From: Lachnospiraceae bacterium AC2028
GTDB taxonomy: Bacteria; Bacillota; Clostridia; Lachnospirales; Lachnospiraceae
DNA: 64,000 nt
Reading direction: 5' to 3'
Assembly (NCBI GenBank): GCA_000702685.1
Contig: JNJD01000006.1
Location: 682,001 to 746,000 of the forward strand
Made by a program: the position numbers and the translations under genes. This document shows, in pieces, positions 1-8,811 of the stretch (position 1 is the stretch's first letter; every line of letters starts with the position of its first letter). The notes under the pieces are model-generated. The model had not been told where the DNA came from and did no database searches. It saw nothing but the letters and a program-made list of their open reading frames with translations.

Positions 1-948
1 CATGGTAGTAAATAACCCTGTATCAGCCAAATAAAGTTTGAATGTATCATCATCTCTCGTTTGAGATAACGCAATGCTCGGATTAAGGACATTATGGCAT
101 GATAATACCGTCTTTGAATCCAGCAAATCATGTAAACGCTCTAAATCTTTATCGATCTTTTTTTTGCCTGTAGCTGCCGAAATAACATAGCTTCTTTTAT
201 CTGTTGCCAACTGCGTCGGAACAGAATCATACATTCTTCCAATCAGTCCGGTATCATCGATCTTGAAGAAATCGTCTTTGTACAAATCTATGATTTCTCT
301 CTTTACTTCATCGATTTCTGTAAAATTCCTGCCTTCCACATAAGCTTCTACAGCCTGAGGCATTCCACCTACCGCCATATAAATTCTGAAATCCCGCATC
401 AGCTTTCTGTTTAAGGAATTTCCAACCGGCTTCCCAAGCTTATATAAATCCCGCAATACGCCATAGGTATCATTTCCGATGGCCCACATAAATTCTTCAT
501 AGTCCATCGGATATATCTGTATTTTCATCTCCTCAGATGGAAGCACTATATCCTTGACATTCTTTTTTATACTGATCAGAGAACCGGTCTCAATATAGTC
601 ATATCTTCCGTCCGCAACCAGGTACTTTATAGCCTGGCGCACTTTAGGCATAAGCTGGATCTCGTCAAATATAATAACGGATTCTCTTTTATACAACGTT
701 ATCCCAGTTGCAGTTTGCAGTCTAAGAAAAAAAATATCCAAATTTGCTATGTCATCGAACACATCAAGAACATCCTGCGTTATGTTAGCAAAATCCACTT
801 TTATATATGACCTATACTCTTGCTTTGCAAATTCTTCGGCAATTGTCGATTTTCCAACACGCCTGGCCCCTTCCAGAAGCACAGAATACTTTGGTGCCTT
901 TTTTTCTTTCCAATATTTTAGCTTTTCTAAAGCTTTTCTCTTAAACAT
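1..948 (-). CDS. AAA ATPase with DUF4143-type layout, partial (3' end outside window)
   Basis: The 316 visible codons begin MFKRKALEKL and read to the left edge without a stop. A Walker A motif (GARRVGKST) lies near residue 27 and a Walker B motif (VIIFDEIQL) near residue 95. These are followed by the SGDEEF-like helical region (YPMDYEEFMWAIG) and a VGGMPQAVEAY segment typical of prokaryotic ATPases paired with DUF4143. The start is the ATG at 948, with GAGGA 6 nt upstream. The substrate of this family is unknown; members are common in accessory DNA. A second member of the same family lies at 54297-55493. The promoter side carries four regularly spaced direct repeats (971-1082), which suggests autoregulation. 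Confidence 0.85.
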   Translation of the reverse strand, partial: MFKRKALEKLKYWKEKKAPKYSVLLEGARRVGKSTIAEEFAKQEYRSYIKVDFANITQDVLDVFDDIANLDIFFLRLQTATGITLYKRESVIIFDEIQLMPKVRQAIKYLVADGRYDYIETGSLISIKKNVKDIVLPSEEMKIQIYPMDYEEFMWAIGNDTYGVLRDLYKLGKPVGNSLNRKLMRDFRIYMAVGGMPQAVEAYVEGRNFTEIDEVKREIIDLYKDDFFKIDDTGLIGRMYDSVPTQLATDKRSYVISAATGKKKIDKDLERLHDLLDSKTVLSCHNVLNPSIALSQTRDDDTFKLYLADTGLFTTM

Positions 949-970
949 ACTATCTCCTCAAAACAACATG

Positions 971-1082
971 GTTCCATTTCTTCAAACTTATAAATGGATT
1001 ATAGTACCATTTCTTCAATATTTCAAGGGCATTATTCCGTTTCTTCAAGATTTATTTCTGATTTTAGTACCGTTTCTTCCAA
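971..1082 (-). repeat. Four direct repeats upstream of the ATPase gene
   Basis: The core CC(A/G)TTTCTT starts at 974, 1007, 1037 and 1070, usually within GTACC(A/G)TTTCTTC. On the coding strand it reads GAAGAAAYGGTAC. Start-to-start spacing is 33, 30 and 33 bp, about three helical turns, so all copies face the same side of the helix. The block fills the 5' region of the ATPase gene. It may be a cooperative operator; the protein that binds it is not identifiable. Confidence 0.6.
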
Positions 1083-1089
1083 ATTACTG

Positions 1090-1554
1090 ACAAAAAGCAC
1101 CCTGCATAACGCAGAGTGCTCTCATCTCATCGGGTAGTTCACCTTAAAAGGTGTAAACGGGGTGTAAATCCATTTGATAGATCTTCAAAATGCCGTATTT
1201 TCAAGGTTTTCCGCCTTACTGAAATCTCTTGCCCCAGCAGATGAATAGTATTCTAAACATGCCTCAAACCCTTGATTTTACTGGATTTCTTGATTTTTGA
1301 TTGTGCCAAAAAATGATATAATTTGACGTATTTTGATGGGCAAAAGGTGCAAAAAAGGTGCAAATTTCGAAAAATTTGCACCCGGGCCAAATCCAGTAAC
1401 CAAGCCATTCTTGCAAAAATCCCCTTCTCCAAAACTCCAAAAAACGTTCTGCAAAAGGTGCAAAAAGGTGCAAATCATGAAATTGACCTGATTGGCTTTT
1501 TGCTTTGTCCATTATAGAGATTATCACAGGAAAAACAGTTTGAAAAGGTACGTG
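1090..1554. other. Gene-free stretch with paired GGTGYAAA iterons
   Basis: No convincing gene is present. Three paired motifs of the form AAAGGTG(C/T)AAA-n-GGTG(C/T)AAAT occur near 1147-1170, 1343-1364 and 1454-1475. The middle pair runs into a perfect 11-bp inverted repeat (1357-1367 with 1372-1382). Paired short iterons like these resemble arm-type binding sites of tyrosine recombinases. No recombinase gene is visible, so this may be the scar of a lost mobile element. A short ORF over this stretch owes its open frame to the repeats. Confidence 0.45.
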
Positions 1555-1594
1555 AGCAGTAATCCAGCGGTAACTCAGCGGTAAAGTAGCGGTA
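1555..1594. repeat. Four tandem 11-bp repeats (AGCGGTA core)
   Basis: AGC(A/G)GTA begins at 1555, 1566, 1577 and 1588, an exact 11-bp period. The block abuts the stop codon of the XRE regulator gene at 1595. Its function is unknown. Confidence 0.5.
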
Positions 1595-1801
1595 TTAGAA
1601 ATAGAATACGTCTTCAAATTTCTTATCAAGTGCTATACAGATTACCAACGCAAGTTTGGCTGTTGGACAGAATTGCCCTGTCTCGATTGAGCTTATTGTG
1701 TTTCTTGACACGCCGACCATTTTCGCCAGCTCATCCTGTGACAGATTCAGCTCCTTGCGGTATTCCTTTAATCTGTTCTTTAATACCAGTGAATCATCCA
1801 T
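1595..1801 (-). CDS. Small XRE-family helix-turn-helix regulator
   Basis: A 68-residue Cro/CI-type DNA-binding protein. The HTH is explicit: LSQDELAKMVGVSRNTIS, then IETGQFCPTAKLAL and a C-terminal KFEDVFYF. These compact single-domain regulators are usually autorepressors. I chose the ATG at 1801, not the longer open frame, because AGGT lies 8-9 nt upstream and the longer form would overlap the preceding gene. It lies 10 bp downstream of the DUF6442-like gene in the same operon. That operon's promoter carries two CAAGTnnACTTG palindromes (2169-2220), the expected type of site for such a regulator. Confidence 0.9.
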   Translation of the reverse strand: MDDSLVLKNRLKEYRKELNLSQDELAKMVGVSRNTISSIETGQFCPTAKLALVICIALDKKFEDVFYF

Positions 1802-1811
1802 TGCGCTTACC

Positions 1812-2141
1812 TCATGGATAGACATTAAAGATCTCACAGACCGTCATAAACGTGAAAATACCAAACGGTATGGCGTTCGTGAGTGTCATGATGATGTATT
1901 TGCGTTCTTTCTTCTTGATGGCATTGTAGAGGCTCATTGCGAAAACAATACAAAACTCTGTAGCCACAATACCATAGATCATCTTGCTGTGTGCGATAAG
2001 GCTCAGTAATGCCATGATAACTATGAAGCCAAAACCGATTATTATCGCAAATCTCGCCGAATTCTTGCCCTCTTCTATCTTGGGCATATCACGCCCCTTG
2101 TTCTCCATACGGCTCTTCATTAAAATCTCATCTTTATCCAT
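1812..2141 (-). CDS. DUF6442-like membrane protein
   Basis: 109 residues. A charged N-terminus (MDKDEILMKSRMENKGRD) is followed by three hydrophobic segments at about 29-49, 53-72 and 82-103. The N-terminal pattern and the companion XRE regulator match the DUF6442 pair common in Clostridia. Its function is not known; a regulator plus small membrane protein could report on envelope stress. AGGAGAAATAGGA precedes the start. First gene of a two-gene operon with the XRE regulator. Confidence 0.7.
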   Translation of the reverse strand: MDKDEILMKSRMENKGRDMPKIEEGKNSARFAIIIGFGFIVIMALLSLIAHSKMIYGIVATEFCIVFAMSLYNAIKKKERKYIIMTLTNAIPFGIFTFMTVCEIFNVYP

Positions 2142-2168
2142 TTCCTATTTCTCCTGTTGCAAGTTTTA

Positions 2169-2221
2169 TGACAAGTATACTTGGCAATTTGAATAATAGC
2201 ATTGCCAAGTTTACTTGTCAA
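2169..2221 (-). promoter_or_regulatory. Promoter with two operator palindromes for the XRE operon
   Basis: On the minus strand TTGACA (2221-2216), a 17-nt spacer and TATTAT (2198-2193) form a near-consensus sigma-A promoter. Two 20-bp arms (2169-2188 and 2201-2220) are inverted copies differing at one base. Each contains CAAGTnnACTTG (2172-2183 and 2206-2217). One palindrome lies in the -35/-10 spacer and the other just downstream of the -10, the classic layout for repression, presumably by the XRE protein of the operon. Confidence 0.8.
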
Positions 2222-2325
2222 GAAATTGATCATGGTTGTGCAGAGAACGAGAAAAACTCTTCTGCGTTTTCACATATCCATATGGGGTCTTCTATGCTGT
2301 CACTCAAATACAAATATATGATATC

Positions 2326-3774
2326 TTAAGAAAAAGTAAAACGATCAAAGGATGCGACCTCTCCCTCTTCCTCCGACAGAAACTCAAAATAGATTGCATG
2401 CTTCCCCACTATGCCCGTCGTTAAGTCCACCGTTTTTTGGAGTTCCTCCCCCTCATAATCAAGCCTTCCGACTATGCGTCCCCTGTAGGAGTCCAGCCGA
2501 ACATTGATTACAAGCGCCTTATGCCTGTTCAAAACTACGCAGACCTTCGTCGGAGCATTATTTCCGAATTGCAGATATCGAAATCCCACTGTCGTTCCTG
2601 TTGTAATGCCAACCACGGGTGTCGATACGTCGTCCCTCTGCTCATAACAGGGCTCCACGTACGCCCGCTGCCTGCTGCCATGGATATGACACGCATAGCC
2701 TGCAGAGATCCATTTGAATGCATCCAGACCGTTCACGTGCGCCCCCTGGGAAGTCATTTCCACTGGCCTTGAGGATACCGGCTCTCCATTTAGGTATTTC
2801 ACGTCCCCAATAAATAAGAGTCCGTCCCGTCCCATTGCAACGTCGATGGGCTCCAGCATGGCCTGCCTGGAAAATTCATTGATTCCTGTCTGTCTGTGAT
2901 AAAAAACATACCATTTACCACCCACCTCCATAATGGAGCCGTGGTTATTTCCCCATTGATATGTCATCTCTCCTACGCCTTCGCTGTCCCTAAGGATCTC
3001 TCCTCCGTTAAAGCTGATATCGCCTCCGTCATGAAACGGGCCAAACGGAGAATCGCTGAAACGATAGGACAGAAAACCATTGTTTGGCGAATAAACGCCC
3101 AATTCCGGCACCGGTTTCTCATAGCGCTTTGAAAAAATATAAACATATTTTCCCATAACCTTTCTGGGACTGGATGCCTCAAAGAAACCATCAATCAGGG
3201 AAATATGCCCGTCATCCGCCGGATTCCAGGGACAAGTCGAATGTCCCATAGGATTTTCCACCAATGTATCCGGTTTCATGGTCGCCATGTCGTCCTCCAA
3301 TTCCGCAATATAGCAGGGCGATGCGCAGCCTCCCCAATAGGCATAAACCCTTCCGTCATCGTCCACTAATACGCCCGGATCAAATCCCAGCTTTGTTTCA
3401 ACGGGATTCTCAAAGGGACCCCATGGATTTTTCGATGATGCAACCACAATCAGCCCTCCCCGTTTTTCTGCGGCATACAGATAATAGGTATCCCCTTTTT
3501 TAACGACATCCGGTGCATAAAGAATGGAATCATAATGCGTGCAATAAGATACTCCGTGGTAAGTCCAGTCAGTAAGATCCTCCACCGGTGCAGACCACAC
3601 CACATAATTTCGCCCACAATATTCCGTCTTTTCTATGTCGTGGGAACCATATACATATACCCGTTTCTCCCCGTTATGCTCAAAAACTCTGGGTTCACCA
3701 TCCGGCACATGCTCCCAAAGTGGCATATAGGGATTTGCCCCCTTCACATATTCCTTCACCTGATTTGCTTTCAT
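2326..3774 (-). CDS. Glycoside hydrolase family 43 enzyme with C-terminal sandwich domain
   Basis: 482 residues. Five-bladed propeller signatures of GH43: NPYMPLWEHVPDGEPRVF near the N-terminus (catalytic Asp region), LYAPDVV (pKa-modulating Asp) and FFEASSPRK (acid Glu region). From about residue 340 the chain is beta-rich and CBM6-like. GH43 enzymes remove arabinose or xylose from plant polysaccharides; the exact substrate cannot be read here. There is no signal peptide, so it probably acts on imported oligosaccharides. The ATG at 3774 has AGGGAGG 9 nt upstream. A GTG at 3780 would make a 4-bp overlap with the GH27 gene but lies too close to that site. Cotranscribed behind GH27. Confidence 0.88.
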   Translation of the reverse strand: MKANQVKEYVKGANPYMPLWEHVPDGEPRVFEHNGEKRVYVYGSHDIEKTEYCGRNYVVWSAPVEDLTDWTYHGVSYCTHYDSILYAPDVVKKGDTYYLYAAEKRGGLIVVASSKNPWGPFENPVETKLGFDPGVLVDDDGRVYAYWGGCASPCYIAELEDDMATMKPDTLVENPMGHSTCPWNPADDGHISLIDGFFEASSPRKVMGKYVYIFSKRYEKPVPELGVYSPNNGFLSYRFSDSPFGPFHDGGDISFNGGEILRDSEGVGEMTYQWGNNHGSIMEVGGKWYVFYHRQTGINEFSRQAMLEPIDVAMGRDGLLFIGDVKYLNGEPVSSRPVEMTSQGAHVNGLDAFKWISAGYACHIHGSRQRAYVEPCYEQRDDVSTPVVGITTGTTVGFRYLQFGNNAPTKVCVVLNRHKALVINVRLDSYRGRIVGRLDYEGEELQKTVDLTTGIVGKHAIYFEFLSEEEGEVASFDRFTFS

Positions 3775-3776
3775 CC

Positions 3777-5066
3777 TCACTTACCTCCCTGCCATGCATT
3801 TACATTGCGAAAAAAATAAACCTTCGCTCCGTGCCTGGGTATTTCGACCCTTATTTGATCGCCAAGCTCCATGGTTTGCCCACTCCAGAGCTCCGTCCCC
3901 ATACGGGTCATGCCGGATAGCTCCAGCTCCTCAGTCTCAAACACAAGAGCTCCATCTTCATCCCCGAGATTAAATACTGCCAGGTAGGCTCCTCCTTCGC
4001 TGTCACCGGCTGTCCACGCCACATACTCATTTCCTTCGCAATCTCTTCGGAAAAGCTGACATGCATTTCGCGAGTTGCGGTGCATGCGCAAAATCCCCTC
4101 ATTCGTGATCAGCTTTACCGTAAACTCATCAAAGCCCGTCATTTCCCCGCCGATGATCAGCGGCGAACGCATTATGCTCCATAGCGTCATCATTGTGATC
4201 TGCTCATCGGCTGTGAATGCAGTTTTATTGTTCTTGTCTATATCCTGCCTGATCGGACCAATGGGCAGCATGTCCGCATCCGGAAAATGCCCTGCCCCGG
4301 CGTGAATGCTCCATTTCTCCGCTCTTTCAAACATTGCATACAAAAGCTCCCATTCATCCCAAAAATCGTCAGTGATGCGCCACATATTTGCAATCTGCTT
4401 GTAAAGCTCCGCCTTCTCCAAAAGTGCAGGCCCCGGAGAAAGGGAGAGAATCATGTCCCTGCCACAGCTTTCCATCGCCTCTGACAAGATTCTAAGTTCC
4501 TTCTCTTCGTGCGGGAGCTCTCTGCAAATGTCATCGCATTTGATAAAATCAACGCCCCATTGAGCATACAACTGAAAAATGGATTTGTAATAGGCTTTCC
4601 CAATCTCATTCTCCCTGATTCCATACATGTCGGGATTCCACGCACATATGCTGTTAAATCTTGCGGCATCCCTTGCAGTTTTATCCGTTCCCATAACCGG
4701 AAGGTTTTTGTGAACTGCCTGGCGCGGAATTCCACGCATAATATGAATTCCAAATTTCAGTCCAAGCGAATGCACGTATTCCGCCAGTGGCGCAAAACCC
4801 TTGCCGTCCGCTGCCGATGGAAAGCGATTCGGTGCCGGAAGCAAGCGCCCATATTCGTCCATGCACAAATCCGCAAACGGCCTGTACTCATGACTCGTAG
4901 CTCCGGGTTCATACCATTGAATGTCGACAACCACATATTCCCAGCCATATTGTTTCAGATTAGACGCCATAAATTCAGCGTTATGCCGTACCTCATTCTC
5001 TGTTACGGCAGCACCGTAACAATCCCAACTGTTCCAGCCCATAGGTGCTATTTTCGGTCTCAGCAT
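3777..5066 (-). CDS. GH27 alpha-galactosidase (melibiase)
   Basis: 429 residues. Family hallmarks are MGWNSWD (residues 9-15), FIKCDD (about 174-179, holding the nucleophile Asp where typical members read KYD or KVD) and WRITDDFWDEWE (about 229-240, acid/base Asp). The C-terminal beta domain starts near residue 330. It hydrolyses terminal alpha-galactosyl (or arabinopyranosyl) groups. No signal peptide, so cytoplasmic. GGAGGAG precedes the ATG. Translationally adjacent to the GH43 gene, so the two probably strip side chains from the same imported oligosaccharide. Confidence 0.92.
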   Translation of the reverse strand: MLRPKIAPMGWNSWDCYGAAVTENEVRHNAEFMASNLKQYGWEYVVVDIQWYEPGATSHEYRPFADLCMDEYGRLLPAPNRFPSAADGKGFAPLAEYVHSLGLKFGIHIMRGIPRQAVHKNLPVMGTDKTARDAARFNSICAWNPDMYGIRENEIGKAYYKSIFQLYAQWGVDFIKCDDICRELPHEEKELRILSEAMESCGRDMILSLSPGPALLEKAELYKQIANMWRITDDFWDEWELLYAMFERAEKWSIHAGAGHFPDADMLPIGPIRQDIDKNNKTAFTADEQITMMTLWSIMRSPLIIGGEMTGFDEFTVKLITNEGILRMHRNSRNACQLFRRDCEGNEYVAWTAGDSEGGAYLAVFNLGDEDGALVFETEELELSGMTRMGTELWSGQTMELGDQIRVEIPRHGAKVYFFRNVNAWQGGK

Positions 5067-5310
5067 GATTCTCCTCCTTGTAAAAAGTCGCTTTTGTTAT
5101 CTTTCCTTGCTGCCATTTTGCAATCTCCTACTACAACAATCAGGTATATGTCGCTCTTATCTGATTCGCTCTTATTTCTTCTTACCGATCTTCAAGAGAT
5201 TAGAAAACTTTGCTCTTTCGATCATGTCCACATCTCCTCGGTTGCGGGACTTATATGTGCTGCATGGGATCCGATCACTGCCCTGTGGAGCTTGTCATCA
5301 AGTGTAGATA
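5067..5310. other. Intergenic region between GH31 and GH27
   Basis: 244 bp without a supportable gene. A 17-codon frame with a GAGGAG site (about 5164-5230, minus strand) is too short to call and could be a decayed remnant. No clear terminator, so GH31, GH27 and GH43 may form one transcript. Confidence 0.4.
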
Positions 5311-7584
5311 TCATCTCTCTATCTTCGTCAGGGTGTACTTTCCGATTTCATATCCGTACCCGTCACCGTCATCTTCGTACAGTTCATATGAAGCCTTGCC
5401 TTCGCCGAATTTCTTCCATTCTGTCTCATCTGCCTGCTCTTCAGTAGAAAGGGCAGGCTTTCTTACAGGGATGAGGCTTCCTTCCTTCACAAACAGAGGG
5501 ATCTTATCAAGTTCGGCACTGACCTCACATTCGGTGCCGCCTTCATATTTTTCACCTGTATAGAAATCAAACCAGTTGCAGCCTGCGGGGAAGTAAACCT
5601 TCCTGACGCCCTCAGATGCAGCTTCCTGCTGCGATACACCGTAGTACATGGGGGATGTCACAGGGCACACCATCATATTTTCGCCGAACATAAACTGGTC
5701 GGTGATGTCCCAGGTGCGTCTGTCTCCGGTGAAATCAAAAGCAAGCCATCTTATAAGGGATCTGTCCTCAAGCCACACCTTGCCGGCTTCTGAGTATATG
5801 TAAGGCATCAGGCTGTAACGGAGTCTGTTGGCCTTAAGCATGGCATCATAGAATTCACCGGTGAAGTTCCACATTTCCCTGTCGAAGTCGGTTCCGTGAG
5901 CACGGAACATGGGAAGGAATGCGGCATACTGATACCACCTGGTATAAAGCTCCTGATATGCGGGATCCTCCACGGTATTGTCATACTTTCCGTTCCAGTA
6001 CCAGTATTCTCCCCGCTTTACGAAAAATGCACCTGTATCCATGGTCCAGTAAGGAAGCCCCGAAGCACTGAAATGAAGTCCTATTGCGATCTGGTCGCGG
6101 TAGGTCTCCCAGCTTGCATCGGTATCTCCCGACCACATGACGGTACCGAACCTCTGCTGTCCGGTGTATGCGCTCCTTGTAAGATTTACGACACGCTTGT
6201 CACATCCTGACTCTTCCATGGCTATACGCTGATTCTCATATATACCCATTGCATGGAAAAGAGGATATGAATTGCAGTATTCATAAGGCATACGGAGTCC
6301 CGCTTCCTCACAGAAATCCTTGTACAGGTCACTCTCCTCGGGTCTTACCCGGTGATTCCATTCAGGAGTAAAGGGCTCGGAGCTGTCGCACCACCAGGCA
6401 TCGGTTCCGTATGAAAAGTGGGTTCTCTTCAGCTGGTCAAAATACAGCTTCCTTGCCTCTTCCTTAAAAGCATTATAAACAGAGCATCCGGGAAGGAAAA
6501 GATCTCTATCGGCGAACTCCTTATGATCCGGAGTATTACCTGCCATGGTGGGCCAGAGCGAGATCATGAAGTGTACGTGATCTTCATGAAGCTTATCTAT
6601 CATCTCTTTAGGAGCCGGGAATCTTGCGGGATCGTATGATTTCTGACCCCACTCTCCGTCCGGCCAGCTTATCCAGTCGAGCACGATGCAGTCCATTCCG
6701 ATACCAAGCTCTCTGGACTTTTTCACGGTATCAAGTATCTGCTCCTGCGTCTCGTAGCGCTCCTTGGACTGGACATATCCGAATGCCCATCTGGGAAGGA
6801 GTGCAGCCTTTCCGGTAAGGGATCTGTATCCCTTTACAACCTCGTTCATGCTGCCTGCAATGAAGTAAATATCGGATTCCTGAGCACTTTCCGTGTAAAG
6901 ATATGTGCCGTTTTCATTATCGTTGAAAATAAGGGGACTGTAGCAGTCTGTGAGGATTCCGTAGCCTGCGGTTGATACAAAGAAGGGAACAGCTATCTTT
7001 CTGTTGCCCTGATGGATATATAGTCTCTTTCCGCGAAGTGATGCACAACCCTTTTCCTGCTGACCGAATCCGTAAACAGCCTCATCCCCGAGATTAAAAT
7101 GATATCTGATGTGGAAGCTTTTTCCTGTGGAAACCTTAAGTGCATCCTCAAGTACTTCCTTCTTACCGTCAGCGGTATCGATCATCCTCGTCTTCTGGGG
7201 AACACCTGCAAGATGGAAGGTCTCAAACTCTTCGAACTCTCTCGGTTCATCCACTCCTTCAGCAAAAAGAAGCTTCCCGGTATTATCGTAATATCTGACA
7301 GAGCCGTCACATCTGTTAACGGATACAATAAGTCCCGGAAGCTTTACCTCAATCGCAAGGTCGGGACCATTGTCAAATGTCCAGTCTCCGAATACATCCT
7401 CACAGGTGACACCGGGCTTCTTTACTTCGGAGAAAGCATCCTGTACCGTATAGGTAACCCTGACGATACTGCCGGACTTCGGTTCTATGCGCATGGTTCC
7501 GTGCTTGGAATACAGAAAAAGTGCGTTTCCATTTCTCTCTACTCTGTCGATCTTCCTGCTCTTTGGTGCTATGGCTGTTAACAT
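5311..7584 (-). CDS. GH31 alpha-xylosidase/alpha-glucosidase
   Basis: 757 residues, the usual length for GH31. N-terminal beta-sandwich (about 1-255), then a TIM barrel with MDCIVLDWISWPDGEWG near 297-313, the nucleophile in WWCDSSEP (Asp about 400) and the acid/base in WSGDTDASW (Asp about 487), then C-terminal sandwich domains. The layout is closest to alpha-xylosidases that trim xyloglucan oligosaccharides, but alpha-glucosidase activity cannot be excluded. No signal peptide. GGGAG lies 5 nt before the ATG. Divergent from the AraC regulator, which probably controls the locus. Confidence 0.9.
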   Translation of the reverse strand: MLTAIAPKSRKIDRVERNGNALFLYSKHGTMRIEPKSGSIVRVTYTVQDAFSEVKKPGVTCEDVFGDWTFDNGPDLAIEVKLPGLIVSVNRCDGSVRYYDNTGKLLFAEGVDEPREFEEFETFHLAGVPQKTRMIDTADGKKEVLEDALKVSTGKSFHIRYHFNLGDEAVYGFGQQEKGCASLRGKRLYIHQGNRKIAVPFFVSTAGYGILTDCYSPLIFNDNENGTYLYTESAQESDIYFIAGSMNEVVKGYRSLTGKAALLPRWAFGYVQSKERYETQEQILDTVKKSRELGIGMDCIVLDWISWPDGEWGQKSYDPARFPAPKEMIDKLHEDHVHFMISLWPTMAGNTPDHKEFADRDLFLPGCSVYNAFKEEARKLYFDQLKRTHFSYGTDAWWCDSSEPFTPEWNHRVRPEESDLYKDFCEEAGLRMPYEYCNSYPLFHAMGIYENQRIAMEESGCDKRVVNLTRSAYTGQQRFGTVMWSGDTDASWETYRDQIAIGLHFSASGLPYWTMDTGAFFVKRGEYWYWNGKYDNTVEDPAYQELYTRWYQYAAFLPMFRAHGTDFDREMWNFTGEFYDAMLKANRLRYSLMPYIYSEAGKVWLEDRSLIRWLAFDFTGDRRTWDITDQFMFGENMMVCPVTSPMYYGVSQQEAASEGVRKVYFPAGCNWFDFYTGEKYEGGTECEVSAELDKIPLFVKEGSLIPVRKPALSTEEQADETEWKKFGEGKASYELYEDDGDGYGYEIGKYTLTKIER

Positions 7585-7788
7585 ATGTACTCCCTCGTTT
7601 AATACGTGATCCGCCTTACATGACGGTCAGTAAATGTGCTGATACATTTTCTCTTATATTGTTTTGGAATGTATGCGGCACCATTTCGCAGTTTCTATGA
7701 AAAATATTATATTATTACGCTTTTTTGCACTTGAAGTATTATGTTTATTTATTGCACTATTTTGCTTTTTTTCATATAATCAGCCTTG

Positions 7789-8658
7789 ATGAAAAAAATA
7801 TCCCCCGTGGAAAACATCATACACAAGACGGGATCAAGCCCTTTTTCCATTCACAAGACATTGGTGGGCCCCGAAACCGAAAATGCATTATATTTTCACT
7901 GTCATGTGGAAGCAGAATTCTTCTACCTGGAAAGAGGCAGGCTTGATCTGTATATCGAATCGGAATGCTTCAGGCTTTCCGGGGGAGACGGCATCTTCAT
8001 TCCTCCCGGAATGCTCCATCATGCCATCCAGCCTAAGGGCTGCAGACAGGTGGTGGAATACTCCGCGATCGTTTTTTCAACAGAGCCGCTGGAGCGCATT
8101 TTTCCTGCTAACAGCCCGTATTTCGAAGCACTTTATTCAAGGCGGAAGGATAGCGTGTACCGCATCTCCGGAAGCCTTCGGCAAAACAGGACATTACTGA
8201 AGCTGATAAGGGATATACTGGATATGAATACAGACTCTCCCGATTCATGTGAGCTTTCCATACAGGGCCGTCTGTTTGTTTGCTGGCAGGAGCTGTACAA
8301 TCTTCACCTTTCAAAGCTCAGCGAAACGCCGGAAGATAATTCCCTTTCCAAGAACCTTATCAGAAGCATGGATTACATGCAGGAGCATTACCAGGAAGCA
8401 CTGACGTTGTCGCTTCTTGCGGGCATATCCGGCTACAGCGAAAGCTACTACTGCCACAATTTCAGCACCTTCACCGGCAGCACTCCATTCGAATATCTGA
8501 ACCGCATACGTATCGTCAAGGCATGCGAGCTTCTGAATTCGAGCGACAAAAAAATAACTGATATCGCCTCCCTTGTGGGATATAACAATATCAGCTATTT
8601 TAACCGTACATTCGTAAAGATAATGGGATTCACACCGTCATCGTACCGAAAGAACTGA
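7789..8658 (+). CDS. AraC-family regulator with cupin sensor domain
   Basis: About 289 residues. An N-terminal cupin fold (FHCHVEAEFFYLERG and GDGIFIPPGMLHHA, about 30-95) is followed by a linker and a C-terminal double HTH (about 190-289), including LSLLAGISGYSESYYCHNFSTFTG, split here as LSLLAGISGYSES then YYCHNFSTFTG, and ITDIASLVGYNNISYFNR. Such proteins sense a sugar through the cupin and activate neighbouring operons. The ATG at 7789 is preferred to the TTG 3 nt upstream; the ribosome site is weak. The shared 200-bp divergent region with GH31 indicates control of the glycan genes. Confidence 0.88.
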   Translation: MKKISPVENIIHKTGSSPFSIHKTLVGPETENALYFHCHVEAEFFYLERGRLDLYIESECFRLSGGDGIFIPPGMLHHAIQPKGCRQVVEYSAIVFSTEPLERIFPANSPYFEALYSRRKDSVYRISGSLRQNRTLLKLIRDILDMNTDSPDSCELSIQGRLFVCWQELYNLHLSKLSETPEDNSLSKNLIRSMDYMQEHYQEALTLSLLAGISGYSESYYCHNFSTFTGSTPFEYLNRIRIVKACELLNSSDKKITDIASLVGYNNISYFNRTFVKIMGFTPSSYRKN

Positions 8659-8811
8659 TGGTGATCATCTATTCAGATGATATCCTCGATCCTGCAATAC
8701 ATCGCCTTACTCAGCCTCACAAGTGATACCTGAAGCCATAGTTTTTTCTCGGCGTCAAAGTGTCCAGGATTTTGTCCGCACCCCCATCGCTTCCGTCCGC
8801 AATGCAAAAAT

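Noticed and set aside
1264-1629. 121-codon minus-strand open frame over the iterons
   Set aside because: Its repeated LFAPFA-like segments are translations of the GGTGCAAA iterons; no ribosome site or family match.
5067-5310. Short peptide gene between GH31 and GH27
   Set aside because: A 17-codon frame with a ribosome-like site, but no other support.
4509-5447. 312-codon plus-strand open frame
   Set aside because: Antisense to the GH27 and GH31 genes; Arg/His/Cys-rich translation typical of a shadow frame.
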